Positions 51,257 through 61,453 of a DNA stretch of 64,000 bases are shown here, piece after piece. The position numbers and the translations under genes were made by a program. A model generated the notes under the pieces. It searched no databases. It had not been told where the DNA came from and worked only from the letters and a program-made list of their open reading frames with translations. The stretch comes from Microvirga terrestris (GTDB lineage: Bacteria; Pseudomonadota; Alphaproteobacteria; Rhizobiales; Beijerinckiaceae), in the NCBI RefSeq assembly GCF_015694425.1, contig NZ_JADQDN010000002.1, forward strand, positions 186,001 to 250,000, written 5' to 3'. Within the stretch, counting starts at the first letter, position 1. Each line of letters starts with the position of its first letter.

Positions 51257-51355
51257 TGTCATCCCCGGCGAGCGTCAGCGAGGGAAGGGGATCCAGTCAC
51301 ACCCTCATTGCTATGGATCCCCTTCCCCTCCGCTGCGCTCCGGCCGGGAATGACA
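51257..51355. repeat. Palindromic element of the TGTCATTCCCGG type, long near-perfect copy
   Basis: Left arm runs TGTCATCCCCGGCGAGCGTC to GGAAGGGGATCCA; right arm TGGATCCCCTTCCC to CCGGGAATGACA. The arms pair almost fully over about 38 bases around a 20-base loop, so it is the best preserved copy in the window. Between two plus-strand genes. Confidence 0.85.
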
Positions 51356-51422
51356 TCTCACTTCAATTCATGCTGCCAACCCGAATCCTGTAAGCCTCTT
51401 CACCACCTCCGAGACCGAGCCC

Positions 51423-51941
51423 ATGCCGACCCTTCACGTCTGCCCCCTGTCCCGCCTGCACGCCACCGTGGCCGAAACCCGAGCCAGCCATGTGGTGAGC
51501 CTCATGGGGGTCGGGGCCGAGGTGCCTCGCCTTACCGGCATCGCAGCGGAGCGTCATCTCTTCATCGGCGTCAGCGACATCGTGGAGCCGCTCGACGGCC
51601 ATGTGCTGGCGGGTGCGGAGCACATGGAGCAGTTGCTCTCGTTCGTTCGCGCATGGGGCCGGGAAAGCCCACTCGTCCTGCATTGCTGGGCCGGGATCAG
51701 CCGCTCAACGGCTGCCGCTTATATCGCGGCCTGCGCCCTGGCGCCGGAGCGGGACGAAACCTCCATTGCCCTCGCCTTGCGTGCAGCCGCCCCCAGCGCC
51801 ACCCCGAACGCCCGGTTCGTTGCGCTCGCCGACGATCTTCTCGGCCGCCAAGGCCGGATGGTCGACGCGATCCGCTCCATCGGTCGTGGGGCCGAGGCTA
51901 TGGAGGGGACACCCTTCATGCTACAGCTTAACGGTAGCTAG
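51423..51941 (+). CDS. Dual-specificity/tyrosine phosphatase-like protein
   Basis: A 172-residue protein with the phosphatase loop LHCWAGISRSTAAAYI (HCX5R, catalytic cysteine). The general-acid region is around HLFIGVSDIVEP, with a conserved aspartate. The substrate is unknown; these proteins may act on phosphotyrosine or phosphoinositide-like groups. Follows the palindromic element. Confidence 0.88.
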   Translation: MPTLHVCPLSRLHATVAETRASHVVSLMGVGAEVPRLTGIAAERHLFIGVSDIVEPLDGHVLAGAEHMEQLLSFVRAWGRESPLVLHCWAGISRSTAAAYIAACALAPERDETSIALALRAAAPSATPNARFVALADDLLGRQGRMVDAIRSIGRGAEAMEGTPFMLQLNGS

Positions 51942-51990
51942 CCGATTCCGTTTCGGACAATCAGCCTGTCACGAACACTGAGGCCATCCC

Positions 51991-54684
51991 TTGGAGATCC
52001 CCTTCCTCGTCCTGCTGGCCCTCGGCATTCCGGTCTGCGCCATCGCGGGCCTTGTTCTTGGCCTCTCGGCCCGCAGCAAGCTGATGCTCCTGCAGGGACG
52101 CGTCGCGGCTCTGGAGAGCGAATTGCGGCTCGCCAGGGCGCAGGCAGGACCGGCAGCCTCCACGACGGAGCAGCAAGCTCCTGAAGCTCCTCCAGAAGAG
52201 GTTCCCGCACCGGATTTGCTCCCGGAGCCGCAAGCCGAAGCTCCCCGACCGGCGGGATCGGTTCCAGCCATGCAACCGCCGGCCCCACAGCCAGCTTCTC
52301 CCGACCGGGACTTCGAGGCGACGCTCGGCTCCCGCTGGGCCGTCTGGGTCGGAGGCGTTGCGCTGGCCCTCGGCGGCATCTTCCTCGTCCGCTACTCCAT
52401 CGAACAGAACCTGCTGAGCCCCGCCACCCGCATCATGCTCGGCGGGATGTTCGCCCTTATGCTGATCGGGGCCGGTGAATGGCTGCGACGCCGGGAGAGC
52501 AGCATCGCCCTGCCGGTCGTTCCCAGCGCGAATGTACCCAGCATCCTCACGGCGGCAGGAACCTGCGGGGCTTTTGCGGCGGCCTATGCGGCCTACGCGC
52601 TCTATGGCCTCATCGGCCCAGCAGCTGCCTTCGTGGTCCTGGGCGTGATCGCGGTCCTGACCATGGCCGCGTCCACTCTGCACGGCCCCATCCTGGCCGC
52701 GCTCGGCCTGCTCGGCGCTATGGGGAGCCCGCTCCTCGTCTCATCCGACGAGCCCCAGCCCTGGGCCCTCGTGATCTATCTCGCCTTCGTGGTGCTGCCC
52801 GCCTACGGCGTCGCGCGCCTGCGCCTGTGGCGCTGGCTTGCCTTGGCGGCCGCGACCGGCGTGCTGATCTGGACGTTCCTGATCTTTGTCCTCGACGCGC
52901 AGGACGCCCTGCCGGCCATGGTACATCTGGTGATCCAGACCGCATTGGCTGCGTTCTTCCTGGCGGCCCTGCCTTACCGCCATGTCCCCGATACCGAGAG
53001 CATGATCGACCGGGCGGCCAGCGTAGTTCTCTTGGCCTTCGCGGTGGCCGCTGTCGCAGTGTCGAGCACGGTTGCGGCGGGCGACGGGCGCGCGCTCTTC
53101 GTTGCCGCGATGGTGCTCGTCCTCCTGGCGACAGGCATCCGCTTCGCCCCGGCGGCCCCAGTTGCTGCTTGGGCAGCCCTGACCAGTGTCGGCGCCCTCT
53201 TGGTCTGGCCCATTCGGGCCGATCTCGGCGGCACGCCGGAAAACCTCTTCTACCAGAGCGGTGATGTCTTCGCGGTGCGGCCGCATGCGCTCGAAGTCTA
53301 TCTCGCCCTCGCGCTCCTTGCCCCTGCAGCCATCGCCGGCACCGCCCTCCTCCGGTTGGTGCGCTCGCCAGACCTGCGCCTCTCCGCGACTGCGTGGTAC
53401 GTGGGAGCCGCCACCATCGGCCCGCTTTTCGCCCTCGTGGCAGCCTATTGGCGGGTGGCGCACCTGGAGCGGAGCCTGTCCTTTGCCCTGATCGCCGGCG
53501 GACTGGCTCTGGCCTTCATCGCCGCTACCCGCTGGCTCAGCCGCCAGGACGGTGCGGAGGGCGCTCCGATCCGGCTGGCCCTCGGGGCCACCGCCTCGGC
53601 TGCTTTGGCGGCACTTGCCCTCGGCCTGACCTTCGCCCTCGACAAGGGGATGCTGACGGTCGCCTTCGCCCTGACGGCTCTGGGAACGGCCTGGGTTGCA
53701 GATCGAGCAGCTCTGCCCGCCCTGCGCTACGCAGTCGGCGCCATCGGGCTGATCGTTCTGGGGCGGCTGATCGCCAACCCGACCATCGTGAATGGCGATC
53801 CCGGCCCGGTCCTGATCAACTGGCTCCTCTGGGGCTACGGCGTCCCGGCCCTGGCCTTTCTCGCCGCAAGCCGGCTGCTAGAGCGATCCGGTCGTGGCAG
53901 AATCGTCCAGCTGACCGAGAGCCTGGGGCTCGTCTTCGCGACCTTCCTGGTCTTCTTCGAGATCCGCCACGCTCTCCGGGCGGGAGATCCACTGGCACTC
54001 ACGACCGATCTCCTCGAGGTCGGACTGGTTGCAACCGAGAGCCTCGTCTTCGCGATCCTCCTGACGCGCCTGGACCTCAGGCGTGGAGACCCGGTTTACC
54101 GCTGGGGCTCCCTGATCTTCAAAATTGCCTCGCTGGCGCTCTGCGCCGGAGGGCTCCTCCTCATCGAGAACCCGCTGCTGACGGATGATACCATCCTCGG
54201 CGGGCCAGTGTTCAATGCCTTGATCCCAGCCTATCTGCTGCCATCCCTGCTGGCTGCCGGCTTGGCCCTGGTCGAGCGGCGCTCCCGCCCCCGCTTCTAC
54301 AGCCTGTCCTCGGCAATTTTGAGCCTGCTGCTCTTCTCTGCCTATGTCGGGTTGGAGATCCGGCGGCTATTTGCCGGACCTGACATCGCTATATGGCGCG
54401 ACTTCACCCAGGGCGAGCAATGGGCCTACTCGTTGGCCCTGCTGGTCACCGGCATCCTGCTGCTCGGTTCGGGGCTCGCCCGCGACAACCGCTTTGCCCG
54501 CCTGGCTTCTGCGGCCTATCTCGTGCTGGCGGTGCTGAAGGTGTTCATCGTCGACCTGGCCAATCTGGAGGGCGTCATGCGCGCCCTGTCATTTATTGGC
54601 CTCGGCCTTGTTCTCATCGGCATCGGTCTCGTCTATCAAAGACTCCTCGCCCATCGACCCAGCAACGCCGCAATCCCATCGTGA
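51991..54684 (+). CDS. DUF2339 domain-containing multi-pass membrane protein
   Basis: An 897-residue protein. An N-terminal helix (IPFLVLLALGIPVCAIAGLVLG) is followed by a coiled coil (LLQGRVAALESELRLARA), a Pro/Glu-rich linker, and then the DUF2339 core, with about 25 membrane helices from ASPDRDFEATLGSRWAVWVGGVALALGGIF onward. Start is TTG 51991 with GAGG upstream. Function of the family is unknown. No operon partner is evident; xseB starts 36 bases after it. Confidence 0.87.
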   Translation: MEIPFLVLLALGIPVCAIAGLVLGLSARSKLMLLQGRVAALESELRLARAQAGPAASTTEQQAPEAPPEEVPAPDLLPEPQAEAPRPAGSVPAMQPPAPQPASPDRDFEATLGSRWAVWVGGVALALGGIFLVRYSIEQNLLSPATRIMLGGMFALMLIGAGEWLRRRESSIALPVVPSANVPSILTAAGTCGAFAAAYAAYALYGLIGPAAAFVVLGVIAVLTMAASTLHGPILAALGLLGAMGSPLLVSSDEPQPWALVIYLAFVVLPAYGVARLRLWRWLALAAATGVLIWTFLIFVLDAQDALPAMVHLVIQTALAAFFLAALPYRHVPDTESMIDRAASVVLLAFAVAAVAVSSTVAAGDGRALFVAAMVLVLLATGIRFAPAAPVAAWAALTSVGALLVWPIRADLGGTPENLFYQSGDVFAVRPHALEVYLALALLAPAAIAGTALLRLVRSPDLRLSATAWYVGAATIGPLFALVAAYWRVAHLERSLSFALIAGGLALAFIAATRWLSRQDGAEGAPIRLALGATASAALAALALGLTFALDKGMLTVAFALTALGTAWVADRAALPALRYAVGAIGLIVLGRLIANPTIVNGDPGPVLINWLLWGYGVPALAFLAASRLLERSGRGRIVQLTESLGLVFATFLVFFEIRHALRAGDPLALTTDLLEVGLVATESLVFAILLTRLDLRRGDPVYRWGSLIFKIASLALCAGGLLLIENPLLTDDTILGGPVFNALIPAYLLPSLLAAGLALVERRSRPRFYSLSSAILSLLLFSAYVGLEIRRLFAGPDIAIWRDFTQGEQWAYSLALLVTGILLLGSGLARDNRFARLASAAYLVLAVLKVFIVDLANLEGVMRALSFIGLGLVLIGIGLVYQRLLAHRPSNAAIPS

Positions 54685-54719
54685 CATTGTCCTAGCCTCG
54701 AGATTTGACGGATAGCCGC

Positions 54720-54968
54720 ATGACCGATACCGCCTCCATCAAGACCCTCCCCTTCGAGAAGGCTCTGGCCGAACTCGAGGAGATCGTGCGGCGCCTCGAG
54801 CGCGGCGACGTGCCCCTTGAGGACTCGATTGCGATCTACGAGCGCGGCGAGGCCCTGAAGAAGCATTGCGAGCAATTGCTGAAGAAGGCCGAGGCCCGGA
54901 TCGAGAGGATCACCATCGGCCCGGACGGCGTTGCCTCAGGCACGGCTCCGCTGGACGTCGATAACTAA
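54720..54968 (+). CDS. xseB: Exodeoxyribonuclease VII small subunit
   Basis: An 82-residue protein of usual length. [20 protein letters not shown] and [20 protein letters not shown] are the XseB helices; it joins the XseA nuclease. In related genomes it is normally directly followed by dxs; here a polysaccharide gene pair lies between. Confidence 0.95.
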   Translation: MTDTASIKTLPFEKALAELEEIVRRLERGDVPLEDSIAIYERGEALKKHCEQLLKKAEARIERITIGPDGVASGTAPLDVDN

Positions 54969-54980
54969 GTCACTGAAAGA

Positions 54981-56183
54981 TCAGGCGGCGCCGCTCCGCT
55001 CGATGGCCGCGTCGACATCCTGGAGCACGGCATCGGGATCAATGGCGAAGGCCTGCTTCTGTCCCTCGGGCCCGCCGATCACCGGCTCATAGCTGGCGCC
55101 GACTTCGGCGGCCCAATGCAGACCCGTGCTCTTGCGCCCGTTCTGCGCCATCAGCTCGATGAGCAGAGGCTGGCGCTTAGCCCAGAGGATGTTGGCAAGG
55201 CCCGCGCCATGGACCCCCATGACGATCCGGGCTTCGCCGAACCACTGCATTTGCTCGTGGTGGTTCGACCAGGATGCCTGGACGATCTGGAAACCGCGCT
55301 TGCGCAGCCCCTCCATCAGGGCGGCTTCTCCGTCCACCCGGCGCAGGCGCGTGTCACCCCGGGTCAGATAAATGCGTGGCGCAGGCTCGGGGAGCTGTCG
55401 ATCCTTGTACGCGGCCTCGAACACTGAGCGGGCGAAGCCGATTGCCTCGGGTGTCGCGAAAAGCCTCTCGACATTGCAGCAATGGGTGCGCGCGTAGAGG
55501 TAGGAATCCGCTTGGATCCGTTCCCAGGGCGCAAGCTTCACATGATCGATGGCAAGGCCTTTGCGGTGCAGGCCCTCGATGAAACTCATGACCAGCGGAT
55601 TGACCGAGCGCGCCGTGGCGATGGTGAGGGTTTCCCCTTGAGGCACCGCACCACGGTCGAGCGCATGGCACAGGGGCATCAGAACATCGGTGAGCAGATG
55701 GCCGTAATGGGAGTAAGGGGGAATTGCCGCAACGACCCCGCTCACGCGGCGCGTGTGGAAAGCTGTCGGTGCCGGAAACGCGAAGTTCCAGTTGCTGTCC
55801 GCATTCGTGTCGAAGGACAACTGCCGGCCCGTGGCCGCATCGACAGGGGTCAGGGTATGACCGGGAACCAGGATGCCTGACAGCAAGGCCGCCACCCGAC
55901 GGGCGGAATTCTGATCCGTGAACCGGCAGGACGGTTTCATCACATCGACATTGTGCTGACTGACGAAGGCGCGCTGCCGATCGTACCGGCCCTGCATCAG
56001 CCGGAAAGGATGAATGCTGTCCTCGACGAGCCTCACCTTCCCGTCATCGGGCCAACCAAAATCGGGAAAGAACGAAACGGCCTTCCGCAACGTCGCACTG
56101 GAGCCCGTGAGCCCCTTCATCACGCGGAACGCGATGGGCTTGAGATCAAAGGTCCGGTGAAGGGCGGAATGATGTCGGGCCAT
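54981..56183 (-). CDS. Glycosyltransferase family 61 (DUF563) protein
   Basis: A 400-residue protein. Typical parts are PPYSHYGHLLTDVLMPLCHAL, RIYLTRGDTRLRR and the diagnostic VMGVHGAGLANILWAKRQ. No signal peptide or membrane span. These enzymes add sugars such as xylose or arabinose to polysaccharide. The O-antigen-ligase-like gene is 9 bases upstream on the same strand, forming a small surface-polysaccharide unit. Confidence 0.87.
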   Translation of the reverse strand: MARHHSALHRTFDLKPIAFRVMKGLTGSSATLRKAVSFFPDFGWPDDGKVRLVEDSIHPFRLMQGRYDRQRAFVSQHNVDVMKPSCRFTDQNSARRVAALLSGILVPGHTLTPVDAATGRQLSFDTNADSNWNFAFPAPTAFHTRRVSGVVAAIPPYSHYGHLLTDVLMPLCHALDRGAVPQGETLTIATARSVNPLVMSFIEGLHRKGLAIDHVKLAPWERIQADSYLYARTHCCNVERLFATPEAIGFARSVFEAAYKDRQLPEPAPRIYLTRGDTRLRRVDGEAALMEGLRKRGFQIVQASWSNHHEQMQWFGEARIVMGVHGAGLANILWAKRQPLLIELMAQNGRKSTGLHWAAEVGASYEPVIGGPEGQKQAFAIDPDAVLQDVDAAIERSGAA

Positions 56184-56192
56184 CGCGATCCG

Positions 56193-57446
56193 TTAAATGC
56201 GTTGGGCGAAGCTTGGCACCGGAGCCGCAGACGTCGCCTTGACGTTGATTGAGGACCTATCACGCGCCAGGACGAGCAGGATAGGGAACCACATAAACAA
56301 ATAATGCGTGTTGAAGAACGCGAAGGGATTCGGCAGGTCGGCTCCCATATAGCCGAACGAGAAGATGAGCGACGCAAGACCGAAGAAGCGCAGGGTCTCG
56401 TCCATCCCTCGGGTCAGGCACCGGGCATAGCCTGCAGCCATGAAGGCGGATGCCACGAGGCCGCCGAGACCGAAATACAAGGCGATGCCGAAAAGACCGT
56501 TATGGGCATGGCTCAACCACTCAAACGGAAATCGAAACTCAGGTCCGCTGCCCAGAATCGGATGAAGCGCGATCTGATCGCGAACCCGCTCCCATACTTC
56601 GTTGCGGTTTGAGGGCCGGCACCAGTCGCTGTTGCTGCCGCAAATGATGGCTTTGATGTTCGGCTCGAAGATGACGAGGCCTGTTACGATGAGCCAGCTT
56701 GCCAGGCAGGCCATAAGCACGACAAGCATGCCGCGCCGTTCAAGCATGAAAGCAAGTGGCAGTGCCAGGCAGAGAGCGACGAGTGGCCCCCGGCTCTGGG
56801 TCAGGACGAGACCGGCAGCCAACGGCACCGCCAGCATAAGCAGGATACCAAAGGTCTTCCGGTTCCTGCCCATTTCATCCCTCCACAGAGCAACTGTGGC
56901 GATCAGGGCACTGGCGAGCGCACCAGCACCGGGAATGGGATTGCCGCCCCGCCCGAAGGGGATCATGCGGTCCATGAAATGCGGGGCTTTCAGAACATGA
57001 ATGATGATCGACAGGAAGGCGCTTGCTGCCCCGATGCCGGCGATAATCCAGAGGATCTGTCGGGTACTTAAGACCCGAGACGTCTGCGCGGCGAAAAGGA
57101 AGAACGCGGCCAGCAATCCGATTTTGGAATAGTCGGAGACCGGCCGAGGCATGTCGCCGAACAGGGCGCCTGCTGCCTGCCAGGCTAACAGGAAACCGAG
57201 TGAGAGCCAAAGCCACAGATTTCTCCGAAGCGTCTCCGCGACTATCCCGCTGGCGAAGGCCAGGAGCGCACCGGCAAATATAGGCGAGACAGATAGACCC
57301 GGGGCCTTTCCGCCTCTGGCGAAGAAGATGGCAATAACGAAGAGAACGAATGCCACAACGCTCAGCGCATGAACCCGCCCATGATCGGCAAGGTGCTTAC
57401 GGGCCAGGGCAGTGGGTAGGCTGAGTCGGGAGGCGCCTAAAGTCAT
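56193..57446 (-). CDS. O-antigen ligase/polymerase (Wzy_C, WaaL-like)
   Basis: A 417-residue membrane protein with about 11 helices. The Wzy_C loop is seen in LVLTQSRGPLVALCLAL and PFEWLSHAHNGLFGIALYFGLGG. It would ligate or polymerise O-antigen or exopolysaccharide units at the periplasmic side. Start is unsure: ATG 57446 was chosen, the frame is open to 57515. Precedes the GT61 gene by 9 bases. Confidence 0.88.
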   Translation of the reverse strand: MTLGASRLSLPTALARKHLADHGRVHALSVVAFVLFVIAIFFARGGKAPGLSVSPIFAGALLAFASGIVAETLRRNLWLWLSLGFLLAWQAAGALFGDMPRPVSDYSKIGLLAAFFLFAAQTSRVLSTRQILWIIAGIGAASAFLSIIIHVLKAPHFMDRMIPFGRGGNPIPGAGALASALIATVALWRDEMGRNRKTFGILLMLAVPLAAGLVLTQSRGPLVALCLALPLAFMLERRGMLVVLMACLASWLIVTGLVIFEPNIKAIICGSNSDWCRPSNRNEVWERVRDQIALHPILGSGPEFRFPFEWLSHAHNGLFGIALYFGLGGLVASAFMAAGYARCLTRGMDETLRFFGLASLIFSFGYMGADLPNPFAFFNTHYLFMWFPILLVLARDRSSINVKATSAAPVPSFAQRI

Positions 57447-57838
57447 CAGAACCGGCAGACTTTGATATCCATGAGGGCGTGGAACAATATTTCGGGAATG
57501 ATCGCCGTCTAGCACTTCGATTCCGTGTTTTCAACCAACTGTGAACTCGCTGTGACCTTCAGGCATGACGAGCAAAGGCCTATGACCTCGCCCGGCTTAC
57601 AGATCCGTAGGCATCCTCAGGGTTATATCTGAAGCTTAACCTATGAAACGGCTTCGAGAACAGTGACTCCAAGCCATCTTTGGCTCCGCCGGTGTTCAGT
57701 GCGACAGGTTGCCACCACCTTGGCAGTTGTTAAGTTGCCATGACTAGGCAGATGGAACGAGGTTTCCGATTTGACCCTCCCCAGTTAAGCCCCTATCTCC
57801 TTTGTCTGGCCTTCGGTCGAAGCTTGGCGAGTAAAACG
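57447..57838. other. Spacer between the polysaccharide genes and dxs
   Basis: About 390 bases containing divergent promoters by position. I see no terminator, RNA gene or repeat. The dxs frame is open from 57740, but residues there are unlike Dxs. Confidence 0.45.
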
Positions 57839-59746
57839 TTGTCCACACCCCTTCTCGACACCCTCAAGACCCCAGACGATCTGCGTCATCTGCCCGAGAG
57901 CCAGCTCCGCCAAGTGGCCGATGAGCTGCGGACCGAGACGATCAGTGCGGTCTCCGTCACGGGCGGACACCTCGGGGCAGGCTTAGGCGTGGTCGAGCTC
58001 ACGGTGGCGCTACACTACGTGTTCGATACTCCCCGCGACCGGCTGATCTGGGACGTGGGCCACCAAGCCTATCCCCACAAGATCCTCACGGGTCGCCGTG
58101 ATCGAATTCGCACCCTGCGCCAGGCCGATGGCCTTTCGGGCTTCACTAAGCGCCAGGAGAGCGAATACGACCCCTTCGGAGCCGCCCATTCCTCCACGTC
58201 GATCTCAGCCGGCCTTGGCATGGCCGTCGCGCGGGACTTGGAGGGCAAGCACAACAATGTGATCGCCGTCATCGGGGATGGCGCCATGTCGGCCGGCATG
58301 GCCTATGAGGCGATGAACAATGCCGGCGCCATGCATTCGCGCCTCATCGTCATCCTCAACGACAACGATATGTCGATCGCGCCGCCCACCGGTGCCATGT
58401 CGTCCTATCTCGCCCGTCTCGTGTCCGGCGGGGCCTACCGGGGCCTGCGCGAGACCGCCAAGCAATTGGCCAAGAAGCTGCCGAAGTTCTTCTACGACAA
58501 GGCTGCCAAGGCAGAGGAATTCGCCCGCGGGTTCTGGACCGGCGGCACCATGTTCGAGGAGTTGGGCTTCTACTATGTGGGGCCTATCGACGGTCACAAC
58601 CTCGACCACCTGCTGCCGATCCTGAAGAATGTCCGCGATTCCGAGACCGGTCCGATCCTCGTCCATGTGGTGACGAAGAAGGGCAAGGGCTACGCGCCGG
58701 CGGAGGAAGCGGCCGACAAGTATCACGGCGTCGTCACCTTCGATGTGGTCACAGGCGCCCAGACCAAGGCGAAGGCCAATGCCCCTGCCTACACCAAGGT
58801 CTTTGGCGAAAGCCTGATCAAGGAAGCGAGGCGAGATGACAAGATCGTCGCCGTCACGGCTGCCATGCCGACCGGCACGGGTATCGATCTCTTCGGTAAG
58901 GAATTCTCCACCCGTACCTTCGATGTAGGCATTGCCGAGCAGCATGCGGTGACCTTTGCCGCCGGCATGGCCACAGAAGGCTACAAGCCATTCTGCGCTA
59001 TCTATTCCACCTTCCTGCAGCGGGCCTACGACCAGGTGGTTCACGACGTGGCGATCCAGAACCTGCCCGTGCGCTTCGCCCTCGACCGGGCAGGCCTCGT
59101 GGGTGCGGACGGCCCCACCCATGCGGGCTCCTTCGACGTCGCCTATCTCGGCTGCCTGCCGAACATGGTGGTGATGGCAGCAGCCGACGAGGCCGAACTC
59201 GTTCACATGGTGGCTACCGCCGCGGCGTATGATTCCGGCCCCATCGCGTTCCGCTACCCGCGTGGCGAAGGCGTTGGTGTCGACATGCCTGAGCAGGGCG
59301 TGCCGCTCGTCATCGGCAAAGGCCGTGTGATGAAGGAAGGTAGTCGCATCGCCATTCTGTCGCTCGGCACCCGGCTTGGCGAGGCCTTGAAGGCGGCCGA
59401 GGAACTGGAAGCGCGAGGCCTCTCAACCACCGTGGCCGATGCCCGCTTCGCCAAGCCCCTCGACGAGGAGCTGATCCTGCGGCTGGCCCGCGACCACGAG
59501 GTGCTGATCACCGTCGAGGAAGGCTCCGTGGGCGGCTTCGGCTCCTATGTGCTACAGCTTCTTGCTGACAAAGGCGCCCTGGATCGCGGCACCCTGAAGG
59601 TGCGCTCCATGGTCCTTCCTGATGTCTATCTCGACCATGACAAGCCGGAGCGCATGTATGCCAAGGCCGGCCTCGATGCCGCCGGCATCGTGACCAAGGT
59701 GTTCGAGGCGCTTGGACAAGAAGAGACGCGGAAGGTCAGGGCTTAA
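57839..59746 (+). CDS. dxs: 1-deoxy-D-xylulose-5-phosphate synthase
   Basis: A 635-residue thiamine-diphosphate enzyme, the first step of the MEP isoprenoid path. Motifs are [21 protein letters not shown], the ThDP site [32 protein letters not shown] and [22 protein letters not shown] 57839 gives the family N-terminus [17 protein letters not shown] and has GGCGAG upstream; ATG 57740 in the same frame would add 33 unconserved residues. Confidence 0.95.
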   Translation: MSTPLLDTLKTPDDLRHLPESQLRQVADELRTETISAVSVTGGHLGAGLGVVELTVALHYVFDTPRDRLIWDVGHQAYPHKILTGRRDRIRTLRQADGLSGFTKRQESEYDPFGAAHSSTSISAGLGMAVARDLEGKHNNVIAVIGDGAMSAGMAYEAMNNAGAMHSRLIVILNDNDMSIAPPTGAMSSYLARLVSGGAYRGLRETAKQLAKKLPKFFYDKAAKAEEFARGFWTGGTMFEELGFYYVGPIDGHNLDHLLPILKNVRDSETGPILVHVVTKKGKGYAPAEEAADKYHGVVTFDVVTGAQTKAKANAPAYTKVFGESLIKEARRDDKIVAVTAAMPTGTGIDLFGKEFSTRTFDVGIAEQHAVTFAAGMATEGYKPFCAIYSTFLQRAYDQVVHDVAIQNLPVRFALDRAGLVGADGPTHAGSFDVAYLGCLPNMVVMAAADEAELVHMVATAAAYDSGPIAFRYPRGEGVGVDMPEQGVPLVIGKGRVMKEGSRIAILSLGTRLGEALKAAEELEARGLSTTVADARFAKPLDEELILRLARDHEVLITVEEGSVGGFGSYVLQLLADKGALDRGTLKVRSMVLPDVYLDHDKPERMYAKAGLDAAGIVTKVFEALGQEETRKVRA

Positions 59747-59758
59747 CAGCACCTCCGC

Positions 59759-59897
59759 TGTCATTCCGGAACGGCCACAGGCCGAGCCCGGAACCCATAA
59801 CCGCTAACGCTACAAAAAGAAGCAGAACGCCGATTGCAGATTTCTGCAACCTCGTGATTATGGATTCCGGGCTCCGCTATCCGGCCCCGGAATGACA
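59759..59897. repeat. Palindromic element of the TGTCATTCC type between dxs and sodB-like gene
   Basis: Starts TGTCATTCCGGAACGGCCACAG and ends CCGGCCCCGGAATGACA, with GGAACCCATAA and TTATGGATTCC also pairing in the inner part. Loop about 60 bases. Lies between converging genes. Confidence 0.8.
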
Positions 59898-59904
59898 GTC
59901 TTGG

Positions 59905-60618
59905 TTAAATCGCCAGCGTCCCGGCCTTCGCGGCGGCGTAGCGCTCACCGATCCGGTTCCAGTCGAGCACGTTCCACCACGCTTTCAGGTAATCCGGCCG
60001 GCGGTTTTGGTATTTGAGGTAATAGGCGTGCTCCCACACGTCGTTACCCATGAGGACGCGCTGCCCGTCCATGAGCGGCGTATCCTGATTGGGCCTGGTG
60101 ACCAGGCCGAGCTTGCCATCGCGGGCAACGGTCATGAAGACCCAGCCCGACCCGAATTGCCGGGTGCCGGCCGCATTGAAGTCCTCCTGGAACTTCGCAA
60201 GGCCGCCGAGATCCCGATCGATTGCGCTCTTGAGCTCGCCTGCAGGTTCGCCACCCTGGCCGCCCATGATCTGCCAGAACATGGTGTGGTTGGCATGGCC
60301 ACCACCGTTGTTGCGCACGGCCATGCGGATCGATTCCGGCAGCTCGCCGATTTTCGCCAGCATCTCGTGCAGCGGCAGCTTGGCCGCCTCGGCATTCTGG
60401 GAAAGCGCCGCATTGAGGTTGGTCACATAGGCCGCATGGTGCTTGCCATGGTGAAGCTCCATGGTCTGCGCGTCGATATGAGGCTCGTTCTTGGCGGGCG
60501 CATAGGGCAAGGGATCGAGCTTGAAAGGACCCGACGGGGCTTGCGCCCAGGCGCGGGGAATGGCAGCGCTGGCAGCAAGCAGGGTAGCGCCTGTCAGAAG
60601 ATGGCGACGGCTGATCAT
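59905..60618 (-). CDS. Superoxide dismutase (Fe/Mn family) with Tat signal
   Basis: A 237-residue enzyme that removes superoxide. The N-terminus has a twin-arginine signal (ISRRHLLTGATLLAASAA), so it is exported folded to the periplasm, unusual for this family. The metal ligands are in MELHHGKHHAAYV, GGGHANHTMFW and NDVWEHAYYLKYQNRRPDYLKAWWNV (aspartate and histidine). Start ATG 60618 opens the signal. Metal choice cannot be fixed by eye. Confidence 0.95.
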   Translation of the reverse strand: MISRRHLLTGATLLAASAAIPRAWAQAPSGPFKLDPLPYAPAKNEPHIDAQTMELHHGKHHAAYVTNLNAALSQNAEAAKLPLHEMLAKIGELPESIRMAVRNNGGGHANHTMFWQIMGGQGGEPAGELKSAIDRDLGGLAKFQEDFNAAGTRQFGSGWVFMTVARDGKLGLVTRPNQDTPLMDGQRVLMGNDVWEHAYYLKYQNRRPDYLKAWWNVLDWNRIGERYAAAKAGTLAI

Positions 60619-60724
60619 GGGATCTCCATTGGCTATGAGAGACTTGTGAACGAAAGATGATCTAGGGCCGGGCCTGGTTCCTGCCCATGAAAGGATCGTG
60701 AACGCACATGGATGTGAGACCTTG

Positions 60725-61453
60725 ATGACCCGCAAGCGCGCCGACGTGGCTCTGGTCGAGCGCGGCTTCTTCGCAAGCCGCGCCCGGGCCCAGGAGGCGA
60801 TTGCCGCCGGCCTCGTGACCGTGAATGGCACTGTGGTCCGCAAGGCGTCCGACACGGTGTCGGAGGGGGCTGTGATCACGGCCGAGCAGCCGCACCCTTA
60901 CGTCTCCCGCGGCGGCGTGAAGCTGGCAGCGGCGCTCGACGTGTTTCAAATCGATCCGAAGGACAAGGTCTGCCTCGATATTGGGGCGTCCACGGGCGGC
61001 TTCACCGAGGTGCTGCTCAACCGGGGCGCAGCGCATGTGTACGCGGTGGATGTCGGTCATGGCCAGCTGCATCCCACCATCGCCGGCCATGCGCGTGTGA
61101 GTAATCTGGAGGGAACAGATGCCCGCGCGCTGAATGCGGACCTCCTTCCGCAGCCGGCGGATCTTCTCGTCTCGGATGTGAGCTTCATTTCGCTCAAGCT
61201 CGTGCTGCCGGCCGCCGTCGCCCTACTGAAACCCCGCGCGGACCTTGCCGTTCTCGTGAAGCCGCAATTCGAAGCCGGGCGCGATCACGTGAAAAAGGGC
61301 ATCGTGCGCGATGAAGCTGTGCATCGTGCCGTGTGCGAGGATATGAGAGCCTTCGTGGCTTCGCTCGGCTTCGAGGTCATGGGGCTCATCCCCTCGCCCA
61401 TCGAGGGCGGTGATGGTAACCGCGAATTTTTGTTGGGAGCCCGCATTGGCTGA
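60725..61453 (+). CDS. tlyA: TlyA family RNA methyltransferase
   Basis: A 242-residue protein with an N-terminal S4 RNA-binding domain (RADVALVERGFFASRARAQEAI) and an FtsJ-like methyltransferase domain (CLDIGASTGGFTEVLLNRGA, DLLVSDVSFISL, AVLVKPQFEAGRD). Relatives methylate ribose in rRNA; some are haemolysins in name only. It is followed by a TrmA-type methyltransferase whose start overlaps its stop by 8 bases, so they are coupled. Confidence 0.93.
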   Translation: MTRKRADVALVERGFFASRARAQEAIAAGLVTVNGTVVRKASDTVSEGAVITAEQPHPYVSRGGVKLAAALDVFQIDPKDKVCLDIGASTGGFTEVLLNRGAAHVYAVDVGHGQLHPTIAGHARVSNLEGTDARALNADLLPQPADLLVSDVSFISLKLVLPAAVALLKPRADLAVLVKPQFEAGRDHVKKGIVRDEAVHRAVCEDMRAFVASLGFEVMGLIPSPIEGGDGNREFLLGARIG

